From NCBI GenBank assembly GCA_964524125.1, contig CAZGBY010000053.1, positions 1 to 9,096 on the forward strand: a stretch of 9,096 bases of DNA, read 5' to 3'. Below are positions 1-5,128 of the stretch, one piece after another. This stretch comes from CAG-307 sp964524125 (lineage in GTDB: Bacteria; Bacillota_I; Bacilli_A; Acholeplasmatales; Anaeroplasmataceae). Under the pieces are notes generated by a model, which saw only the letters and a program-made list of their open reading frames with translations, searched no databases and was not told where the DNA came from. The first letter of the stretch is position 1. Every line of letters begins with the position of its first letter. A program made the position numbers and the translations under genes.

Positions 1-1
1 A

Positions 2-40
2 CACTCCCTTGATTTTAAAGAAGGATACATTCCTTCTTAG
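2..40 (+). CDS. Possible C-terminal tail of an unidentified plus-strand gene (partial)
   Basis: Frame 2 stays open from the window edge and reads HSLDFKEGYIPS before a TAG stop at 38-40. It is followed at once by a hairpin with a T-run that would terminate plus-strand transcription, which is what one expects at the end of a gene convergent with ispG. Twelve residues are too few to recognise a family, and frame 3 is also open over a similar length, so the frame choice is a guess based on position. Confidence 0.25.
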   Translation, partial: HSLDFKEGYIPS

Positions 41-56
41 AATTTAACTATCCATT

Positions 57-91
57 AAAAATGACACAACGCTTTGTTGTGCCATTTTTTT
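57..91. terminator. Bidirectional intrinsic terminator between ispG and the gene to the left
   Basis: The arms CACAAC (65-70) and GTTGTG (76-81) enclose a 5-nt GCTTT loop. They extend outward through A/T pairs from 57 to 89. On the plus strand there is one A-C mismatch (64/82) and a run of seven T (85-91). On the minus strand the same position becomes a G-U pair and the stem ends in five T. It begins right at the ispG stop codon, so it should end the ispG transcript and could also stop a convergent plus-strand gene. Confidence 0.85.
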
Positions 92-1127
92 AGAAGTTAT
101 CAATTTCTTTTTTTAACTCATCTATAATATTTTCTTCTTTTATTTTTCTTATAATTTCGCCTTTTTTAAATAAAACAGCTTCACCTTTTCCACCAGCTAC
201 GCCTATGTCAGCATGTCTTGCTTCTCCAGGACCATTTACTGCACATCCCATTACAGCTACGTGTATATCTTTTTTAACAGTATATAAATAATTTTCAATT
301 TCTTTAGCAATTGGAATCATATTATACATAGTTCTACCACAAGTTGGACATGATGTAAATGTTGGAGTATTTTCAATCATATTTAAATTCTTTAATATTT
401 CTTTCGCTGCTCTTACTTCATATATAGGATCATCAGTTAAAGAAACTCTAATAGTGTTTCCAATACCTTCATTTAAAATAGAAGAAATACCAATAGCTGA
501 TTTTATAAGTCCTGAGAATGTAGTACCAGCTTCAGTTATACCTATATGTAGGGGATATCTAAATGTTTTAGCTGCTAGCATATACGCTTCTTTACACAAA
601 TCTATATTAGACGCTTTTAAAGATATAACTATATTATGAAAATCTAACTGTTCTAAAATAGATATATGCATCTTACAAGCTTCAATCATATTTTTTGCAT
701 TGAGTTCCATCCCTTTTGGTAGAGAACCACCATTTACACCAATTCTAATTGCTATATTATGTTCTTTTGCTAGATTAACTATTTCTTTTATTTTTTCTTT
801 ATTATGAATATTTCCAGGATTTAATCTTATTTTATCTACACCTTGTTTAATAGCTTCAATCGCAAGTTCTGGGTCAAAGTGGATATCAGCTACAAGTGGT
901 ATATTAATTTGAGATTTTATTAAAGAAATAGCCTTAGCATCTTCCATATCAAGGACTGCAACTCTAATTATATCGCATCCAGCTTCTTCAAGTTCTTTGA
1001 TTTGAGCTACTGTAGATTTAACATCTTTAGTCTTAGTATTTGTCATTGATTGGATATAAACTTTATTATTACCGCCTAAAGTTATATCTTTAACTTTACA
1101 GGGAATCGTTTCATTTCTTAAAAACAT
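90..1127 (-). CDS. ispG: 4-hydroxy-3-methylbut-2-en-1-yl diphosphate synthase (IspG/GcpE)
   Basis: IspG is the 4Fe-4S enzyme of the MEP isoprenoid pathway that reductively opens the ring of MEcPP to give HMBPP, using ferredoxin or flavodoxin electrons. The protein has 345 residues from the ATG at 1127, the usual size of the short bacterial form without the plant-type insert. The N-terminal TIM-barrel part contains VYIQSMTNT, GCDIIRVAV, VADIHFDP and DKIRLNPGN. The C-terminal part has the cluster ligands Cys260 and Cys263 (SCPTCGRT) and Cys295 (MGCAVNGPGEARHADIG), with Glu302 as the family's expected fourth ligand. The frame can be extended to a TTG at 1139, but I chose the ATG: GGTGAT (1132-1137) matches the 3' half of the Shine-Dalgarno consensus, and the TTG would lie only a few bases from the -10 box, at or before the predicted transcript start. 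It is a single-gene unit, divergent from rpmG. Confidence 0.97.
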   Translation of the reverse strand: MFLRNETIPCKVKDITLGGNNKVYIQSMTNTKTKDVKSTVAQIKELEEAGCDIIRVAVLDMEDAKAISLIKSQINIPLVADIHFDPELAIEAIKQGVDKIRLNPGNIHNKEKIKEIVNLAKEHNIAIRIGVNGGSLPKGMELNAKNMIEACKMHISILEQLDFHNIVISLKASNIDLCKEAYMLAAKTFRYPLHIGITEAGTTFSGLIKSAIGISSILNEGIGNTIRVSLTDDPIYEVRAAKEILKNLNMIENTPTFTSCPTCGRTMYNMIPIAKEIENYLYTVKKDIHVAVMGCAVNGPGEARHADIGVAGGKGEAVLFKKGEIIRKIKEENIIDELKKEIDNF

Positions 1128-1143
1128 ATTTATCACCAAATGG

Positions 1144-1152
1144 ATTATAACA
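1144..1152 (-). promoter_or_regulatory. Extended -10 promoter of ispG
   Basis: On the minus strand this reads TGTTATAAT, a perfect extended -10 element. The region 17 nt upstream reads AAGATT, a poor -35, which an extended -10 can tolerate. The predicted start, about 7 nt downstream, falls near 1137, so the ispG leader would be only about ten bases and would start at the GGTGAT ribosome-binding site. Confidence 0.65.
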
Positions 1153-1170
1153 TATAATGCTAAAAAAATC

Positions 1171-1198
1171 TTGATTATTTTTAAGTTCGTGGTATAAT
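1171..1198 (+). promoter_or_regulatory. Promoter of rpmG
   Basis: The -35 is TTGATT (1171-1176), followed by a 16-nt spacer and a perfect TATAAT -10 (1193-1198). The predicted start near 1205 gives a leader of roughly 47 nt. The -35 region abuts that of the divergent ispG promoter. Confidence 0.7.
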
Positions 1199-1251
1199 TA
1201 TTATGGATTTTTATGTAAGTCTAATTTAAATAATAGACAGGAGGGAAAAAA

Positions 1252-1401
1252 ATGCGTGATTTAGTAAGATTAATTTGTGAAGAATGTAAAGAAGAAAATT
1301 ACTACACAGACAAGAACAAGAGACTTAATCCTGAAAGAATCGAAATGAAAAAGTATTGTCCTCGTTGCCGTAAGCATACTAACCACAAAGAAAAGAAGTA
1401 A
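1252..1401 (+). CDS. rpmG: 50S ribosomal protein L33, zinc-binding (C+) form
   Basis: This is a 49-residue protein, the normal length for bacterial L33, a small basic component of the large ribosomal subunit near the E site. It starts MRDLVRLICEECKEENYYT and carries two cysteine pairs, Cys9/Cys12 (CEEC) and Cys36/Cys39 (CPRC), which make the zinc ribbon of the metal-binding type; the paralogue used under zinc shortage lacks them. The C-terminus is lysine-rich (HKEKK). A very strong ribosome-binding site, AGGAGGG at 1239-1245, sits 6 nt before the ATG. It has its own promoter and terminator. In many Firmicutes rpmG lies next to secE and nusG; no sign of them is seen here. Confidence 0.95.
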   Translation: MRDLVRLICEECKEENYYTDKNKRLNPERIEMKKYCPRCRKHTNHKEKK

Positions 1402-1402
1402 G

Positions 1403-1435
1403 AGCTAAATTTAATTTTAGCTTTTTTTCTTTTTT
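1403..1435 (+). terminator. Intrinsic terminator of rpmG
   Basis: AGCTAAA (1403-1409) pairs perfectly with TTTAGCT (1416-1422) around a 6-nt loop. It can extend outward with A-T and G-T pairs into the T-run. Seven T follow, then C, then six more T. It begins two bases after the rpmG stop. Confidence 0.85.
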
Positions 1436-1453
1436 ATAGAAAGAAGGAATATT

Positions 1454-2050
1454 ATGGAAATTAAATGTATAACGACAGGTCCATTTATGACTAATACTTA
1501 TATTGTTACAAATAATGATATGTCTATTATTATTGATCCTACAATTGGACTTGAAAAATATAAAAATGAATTAAAAAATTATAATATTAAAGGAGTACTT
1601 TTAACTCATGGTCATATAGATCATATATATAGTTTAAGTTTATTTAATACTGGTGTTTATATAAGTTGTGAAGATTATAATAAATTATTTGATAATAATC
1701 TCAATTTAGCAAATATGTTTGGATATGAGTTTAATTTAATTAATGATAATATTTATAAGCTTAATGATGAACAAGTGATAAATATTATCGGACTTGATAT
1801 TCAGTGTATACTAACACCTGGTCACACAAGTGGTAGTATGTGTTTTATAATTAATGATATTTTATTTTCAGGAGATACGTTTTTTCAAATGTCTATTGGA
1901 AGATCAGATTTTCCAACTGGTGATTATAACTTACTTTTAAATTCGTTAAATAAAATTAAAAATCTTAATACTGATTATAAAATTTATCCTGGTCATGGAT
2001 GTGAAACTACTTTAAATGATGAAATTAAATATAATCCATATTTTAAATAG
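1454..2050 (+). CDS. MBL-fold metallo-hydrolase, glyoxalase II-like (YqgX-type)
   Basis: This 198-residue cytosolic protein of the metallo-beta-lactamase fold most resembles the short glyoxalase II-like hydrolases common in Firmicutes. All expected metal ligands are visible: His52, His54, Asp56 and His57 in THGHIDH, His124 in PGHTSGSMCF, Asp141 in FSGDTFF, and His181 in YPGHGCETT. The SIGRSDFP and NPYF motifs are also typical of this subgroup. The C-terminal helical substrate domain of true glyoxalase II (about 250 residues) is missing, so the substrate is unknown; hydrolysis of a thioester such as S-lactoylglutathione should not be assumed. AAGAAGGA (1441-1448) is a good ribosome-binding site for the ATG. 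No promoter is evident between the rpmG terminator and this gene, so it may depend on read-through. Confidence 0.9.
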   Translation: MEIKCITTGPFMTNTYIVTNNDMSIIIDPTIGLEKYKNELKNYNIKGVLLTHGHIDHIYSLSLFNTGVYISCEDYNKLFDNNLNLANMFGYEFNLINDNIYKLNDEQVINIIGLDIQCILTPGHTSGSMCFIINDILFSGDTFFQMSIGRSDFPTGDYNLLLNSLNKIKNLNTDYKIYPGHGCETTLNDEIKYNPYFK

Positions 2051-2058
2051 ATAAAAAT

Positions 2059-2090
2059 AAAAGTATTTTGTACATGCAAAATATTTTTTT
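2059..2090 (+). terminator. Intrinsic terminator of the MBL-fold hydrolase gene
   Basis: A 12-bp stem pairs 2059-2070 (ending TATTTTG) with 2077-2088 (starting CAAAATA), with one G-T wobble and a 6-nt TACATG loop. It runs into seven T. It lies 9 nt after the stop codon. Confidence 0.8.
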
Positions 2091-2132
2091 AATATTTACG
2101 AAAAAAATATATTAAATTTATTTTGTTTGGTG

Positions 2133-2138
2133 TATAAT
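2133..2138 (+). promoter_or_regulatory. -10 element of the ppdK promoter
   Basis: A perfect TATAAT preceded by GGTG lies 41 nt upstream of the ppdK ATG and after the preceding terminator. No convincing -35 hexamer is seen at a 16-18 nt distance, so either the TG-rich flank or an activator would have to compensate. The predicted start is about 2145. Confidence 0.5.
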
Positions 2139-2144
2139 AATAAC

Positions 2145-2166
2145 ATTAATTTTTTTTAAAATTAAT
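2145..2166 (+). other. Perfect AT-only stem-loop at the predicted 5' end of ppdK mRNA
   Basis: ATTAATTTT (2145-2153) and AAAATTAAT (2158-2166) pair over 9 bp with a 4-T loop. The stem starts where transcription is predicted to begin and ends 3 nt before the GGAGGG ribosome-binding site. A stem at the 5' end of an mRNA can slow decay, but this role is inferred. It is not followed by a T-run, so it is not a terminator. Confidence 0.5.
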
Positions 2167-2179
2167 GCGGAGGGTTATT

Positions 2180-4816
2180 ATGAAAGAAAAGTATATTTAT
2201 CATTTTGAAGAGGCTTATGGTCTTGGAAAAGAACTACTTGGAGGTAAAGGTGCAGGACTTGCAGAAATGACGCACATTGGCGTTTCGATTCCACAAGGAT
2301 TTACTATTACAACAGAAGCTTGTACACTTTATTACAATGAAGGAAAGAAGCTACCAAAGTTTCTAATAAATGATATTAAAGAAGGAATAAAAGTTGTTGA
2401 AAAGAAAACTGGAAAGAACTTTGGTGGTAATAAAAATCCACTTTTAGTATCTGTAAGAAGTGGTGCTAGAGTATCTATGCCAGGCATGATGGATACAATT
2501 TTAAATTTAGGTTTAAATGATGAAACTGTATGTGCACTAGCACGTGAAACAAATAATGAAAGATTTGCATATGATTCATATAGAAGATTTATTTTAATGT
2601 TTACTAATATTGCTAAATCTCATCCAAGAACAGAAATGGATAGGATGTTAGAAAACTTAAAAGAAGAAAAAGGTTATAAACTTGATACTGAAGTAAGTAC
2701 TGAAGAATTAAAGAAATTAGTACAAAAATATAAAGAATATTATTTAAGTGTATTTAATGAAGAATTCCCATCTGATCCTTATGTACAACTTGAAGAAGCT
2801 GTTGAGGCTGTATTTAGATCATGGGATAATCCTCGTGCTGATATTTATCGTATGATGAATAATATTCCATATTCATGGGGTACTGCTGTAAATGTTCAAT
2901 CAATGGCTTTTGGTAACAAAGGTGAGACATCTGGTACTGGAGTTGCATTTTCAAGAAATCCAGCAACAGGTGAAAAGAAAGTTTCTGCTGAATATTTACC
3001 TAATGCTCAAGGTGAGGATGTTGTTGCTGGGATAAGAACTCCACTTCATATAGATGAACTTGCACGTAGAATGCCAGAAGTATATGAGGAATTTATTAAA
3101 ACTATAAATAAGATGGAACAACATTATAAAGATATGCAAGATATGGAATTTACAGTAGAAGATGGTAAACTATATTTCTTGCAAACTAGAAGTGGGAAAC
3201 GTACACCAAGTGCAGCTTTAAAAATGGCTTGTGATATGGTTGAAGAAGGTTTAATTACTAAAGAAGAAGCTATTTTAAGAATTGACCCTGTATCATTTGA
3301 TAAATTATTACTACCAGATTTTGATAAAGATGATCTAGCAAGTAAAACACCAATTGCTAAAGGTTTACCTGCAGGTCCTGGTGCTGGTACTGGTTATTTA
3401 GCATTTAATGCAGAAGAAGCCAAAGAAAGAAACCAAAATGGAGAAAAAGTTATATTAGTTCGTGCTGAAACATCTCCTGAAGATATTGTTGGTATGATAT
3501 CAGCTCAAGCTGTATTAACTATGCGTGGAGGTATGACATCTCATGCGGCCGTAGTTGCACGTGGTATGGGTAAATGCTGTGTATGTGGATGTAGTGATGC
3601 CCTAATTGATGAAGAGTCTCGTACTGTTACAATTAATGGTAAAGTATATACTGATAAGGATATCTTATCTATTGATGGATCTTTTGGTAACGTTTATGAG
3701 GGTGAAATTAAAACAATTGAACCAGATCTATCAAGTGGATATTTTGGAAGATTGATGTCTTGGGTTGATGAAATTAGAGATATGAAAGTAAGAACAAATG
3801 TAGATAATGCTCGTGATGCCAAACAAGCACTTTCTTTTGGAGCAGAAGGTATTGGACTTTGCCGTACTGAACATATGTTCTTTGATGATGAAAGAATTTT
3901 TTCAATGCGTAAAATGATTTTATCAGATACTAAAGAACAAAGAACTAAAGCTTTAAATGAACTTCTTCCTATGCAACAAAATGATTTTGAACAATTATAT
4001 GCAATCATGGATGGTAAGAATGTTAATGTTCGTTTACTTGACCCACCTTTACATGAATTCTTACCTCAAGAAGAAGATTTAATAGAAGAATTAGCTTTAG
4101 CTTTAGGTAAAACAGTTTCAGAAATTCATGATAAAATTGACCAAATTCATGAAGTTAATCCAATGATGGGACATCGTGGATGTCGCCTTGCTGTATCTTA
4201 TCCTGAAATTTGTATTATGCAAACAACTGCGATTATTCAAGCAGCTATTAATGTATCAAAGAAAATTGGTAAAATAATAACTCCAGAAATTATGGTACCA
4301 TTAATTATTGAACCAAAAGAACTTGAATTTGTAAAGAATATAATTGCAAATACTGCAGATAAACTTATTAAAGATTCAAATATAAACATGACTTATAAAG
4401 TAGGTACAATGATAGAAATTCCTCGTGCTGCATTACTTGCAGATGAAATAGCTCGTTATGCAGAATTTTTCTCATTTGGTACAAATGACCTTACTCAAAT
4501 GACTTTAGGATTTTCTCGTGATGATGCGGATAAGTATTTACCATCATATTATGAACATAAGATATTAGAAGAAAATCCATTTAAGACATTAGATCAAAAT
4601 GGAGTTGGACGTTTAGTTGATATGGCATCTAAACTTGGTAAGAGTACAAATCCTAATTTACATCTTGGAGTTTGTGGTGAAACAGGTGGAGACGCTAAAT
4701 CTATTGAGTTCTATCATAAAGTTGGACTTGATTATGTGTCTTGTTCTCCATTTAGAGTACCAGTTGCTAGACTTGCATGTGCACAAGCAAGTATTAAATA
4801 TCCTAGAAATAAATAG
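2180..4816 (+). CDS. ppdK: Pyruvate, phosphate dikinase
   Basis: PPDK interconverts pyruvate, ATP and phosphate with PEP, AMP and pyrophosphate; in anaerobes it often works in glycolysis beside or instead of pyruvate kinase. The 878 residues match the usual length of about 875. The N-terminal ATP-grasp domain (about 1-340) has GGKGAGLAEM, VSVRSGARVSMPGMMDT and LQTRSGKRT. The swivelling phosphohistidine domain (about 380-510) has GGMTSHAAVVARGMGK with catalytic His455, the same number as in the well-studied clostridial enzyme, and Thr453, the residue phosphorylated by PPDK regulatory proteins where these exist. The C-terminal PEP/pyruvate TIM barrel (about 520-878) has RLLDPPLHEFLP, FGTNDLTQMTLG, GVCGETGGD with catalytic Cys832, and SCSPFRVPVARLA. 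The start at 2180 is preferred over an in-frame ATG at 2165 because the ribosome-binding site GGAGGG (2169-2174) would lie inside the longer frame. It is a single-gene unit. Confidence 0.98.
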   Translation: MKEKYIYHFEEAYGLGKELLGGKGAGLAEMTHIGVSIPQGFTITTEACTLYYNEGKKLPKFLINDIKEGIKVVEKKTGKNFGGNKNPLLVSVRSGARVSMPGMMDTILNLGLNDETVCALARETNNERFAYDSYRRFILMFTNIAKSHPRTEMDRMLENLKEEKGYKLDTEVSTEELKKLVQKYKEYYLSVFNEEFPSDPYVQLEEAVEAVFRSWDNPRADIYRMMNNIPYSWGTAVNVQSMAFGNKGETSGTGVAFSRNPATGEKKVSAEYLPNAQGEDVVAGIRTPLHIDELARRMPEVYEEFIKTINKMEQHYKDMQDMEFTVEDGKLYFLQTRSGKRTPSAALKMACDMVEEGLITKEEAILRIDPVSFDKLLLPDFDKDDLASKTPIAKGLPAGPGAGTGYLAFNAEEAKERNQNGEKVILVRAETSPEDIVGMISAQAVLTMRGGMTSHAAVVARGMGKCCVCGCSDALIDEESRTVTINGKVYTDKDILSIDGSFGNVYEGEIKTIEPDLSSGYFGRLMSWVDEIRDMKVRTNVDNARDAKQALSFGAEGIGLCRTEHMFFDDERIFSMRKMILSDTKEQRTKALNELLPMQQNDFEQLYAIMDGKNVNVRLLDPPLHEFLPQEEDLIEELALALGKTVSEIHDKIDQIHEVNPMMGHRGCRLAVSYPEICIMQTTAIIQAAINVSKKIGKIITPEIMVPLIIEPKELEFVKNIIANTADKLIKDSNINMTYKVGTMIEIPRAALLADEIARYAEFFSFGTNDLTQMTLGFSRDDADKYLPSYYEHKILEENPFKTLDQNGVGRLVDMASKLGKSTNPNLHLGVCGETGGDAKSIEFYHKVGLDYVSCSPFRVPVARLACAQASIKYPRNK

Positions 4817-4824
4817 TATTAATT

Positions 4825-4864
4825 AAAGGTATCTTTTCTAAATATTAAAAGATATCTTTGATTT
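4825..4864 (+). terminator. Intrinsic terminator of ppdK
   Basis: A 13-bp stem pairs 4825-4837 (AAAGGTATCTTTT) with 4847-4859 (AAAAGATATCTTT) with a single G-T wobble and a 9-nt loop. It starts 8 nt after the stop codon. The tail (GATTTT) is short, so termination may be incomplete. Confidence 0.7.
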
Positions 4865-4880
4865 TAATATGAATTATTTT

Positions 4881-4916
4881 CGTTAAAATTTTTAAAAAAT
4901 AAATTTTAGTGTTTTT
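4881..4916 (+). terminator. Possible second (tandem) terminator after ppdK
   Basis: CGTTAAAATTT (4881-4891) can pair with AAATTTTAGTG (4901-4911) over 11 bp with two wobble pairs, followed by five T. The stem is nearly all A/T, so it is weak. A backup stop would insulate the riboswitch-controlled gene. The same AT-rich stretch could instead act as an UP element for the promoter just downstream. Confidence 0.4.
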
Positions 4917-4919
4917 ATC

Positions 4920-4948
4920 TTGAATTTAAATTATATAATTGATATAAT
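4920..4948 (+). promoter_or_regulatory. Promoter of the riboswitch-ATPase transcript
   Basis: The -35 is TTGAAT (4920-4925), followed by an exact 17-nt spacer and TATAAT (4943-4948). The predicted start near 4955 lies just before the first aptamer helix, as expected if the aptamer begins at the RNA 5' end. A second TATAAT at 4934-4939 lacks a -35 at proper distance. Confidence 0.75.
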
Positions 4949-4958
4949 TATATCAATT
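4937..4958. repeat. 22-bp perfect palindrome over the -10 and start site
   Basis: The half-site AATTGATATAA is followed directly by its exact reverse complement, with no spacer. It covers the TATAAT and the predicted start of the ATPase transcript. Its symmetry and location fit an operator for a dimeric repressor, possibly of the Fur/PerR type given the ATAATTAT core, but no regulator is encoded in the window and AT-richness favours chance palindromes. Confidence 0.5.
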
Positions 4959-5042
4959 CTAAGGGAGTAGATATCCTAAATGGTTTGATTTTCGTCATCT
5001 CGATTAATAATCCGGAAATCATATAATTATCAAGACTTAGTA
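4957..5042 (+). promoter_or_regulatory. yybP-ykoY family (Mn2+) riboswitch aptamer
   Basis: The leader of the P-type ATPase carries the conserved words of the yybP-ykoY element in the right order: AAGGGAGTAG (4961-4970), CGTCA (4993-4997), TCCGG (5011-5015) and CAAGACTTAG (5031-5040). The closing helix P1 pairs CTAAG (4959-4963) with CTTAG (5036-5040). An internal arm pairs TGATTT (4986-4991) with AAATCA (5016-5021), and GATT (5002-5005) pairs with AATC (5009-5012). This family senses Mn2+ and typically switches on Mn2+ export or P-type cation ATPase genes, exactly the context here. The alignment was made by eye from remembered consensus motifs. Confidence 0.85.
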
Positions 5043-5097
5043 TAGAATAAATCTATACTGGTTACTATATTTATAATTACGCAGGTATAGATTTATA
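5037..5097 (+). promoter_or_regulatory. Riboswitch expression platform: competing anti-antiterminator and antiterminator
   Basis: Two mutually exclusive structures can be read. In one, AGTATAGA (5039-5046) pairs with TCTATACT (5052-5059), extendable by two wobble pairs that use T5037-T5038 of the P1 strand. In the other, ATAAATCTATAC (5047-5058) pairs over 12 perfect base pairs with GTATAGATTTAT (5085-5096), which would dismantle the terminator. Because the first hairpin shares bases 5037-5040 with aptamer helix P1, Mn2+-stabilised P1 should free 5047-5058 to form the antiterminator and turn the gene on. Pairings are seen; the logic is inferred. Confidence 0.75.
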
Positions 5098-5107
5098 CCT
5101 GTTTTTT
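5082..5107 (+). terminator. Riboswitch-controlled intrinsic terminator
   Basis: CAGGTATA (5082-5089) pairs perfectly with TATACCTG (5094-5101) around a GATT loop and is followed by six T (5102-5107). It lies in the leader, before the ribosome-binding site AAGGAGG (5116-5122), so control is by premature termination rather than by hiding the translation start. Confidence 0.9.
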
Positions 5108-5128
5108 AATTATTTAAGGAGGAATATT

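Noticed and set aside
18..38. Perfect 8-bp hairpin AAGAAGGA / TCCTTCTT at the left edge
   Set aside because: No T-run follows on the plus strand, and the real terminator is 20 nt further on. It overlaps the possible gene tail. A minus-strand ATG at 30 follows an AAGAAGGA with zero spacing, too close to be a normal start.
454..639. Open plus-strand frame of 61 codons opposite ispG
   Set aside because: It lies wholly antisense to the well-supported ispG, has no ribosome-binding site of note and shows no recognisable protein features.
1219..1238. GTCTA / TAGAC hairpin in the rpmG leader
   Set aside because: Only five base pairs with a 10-nt loop; too weak to claim a regulatory structure.
3694..4008. 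Open minus-strand frame of 104 codons inside ppdK
   Set aside because: It is antisense to a strongly conserved part of PPDK; its serine/leucine-rich translation looks like a mirror of the ppdK codons.
4617..4826. Plus-strand frame of 69 codons overlapping the end of ppdK in another frame
   Set aside because: It overlaps the conserved C-terminal catalytic region of PPDK, has no ribosome-binding site and lacks recognisable motifs.
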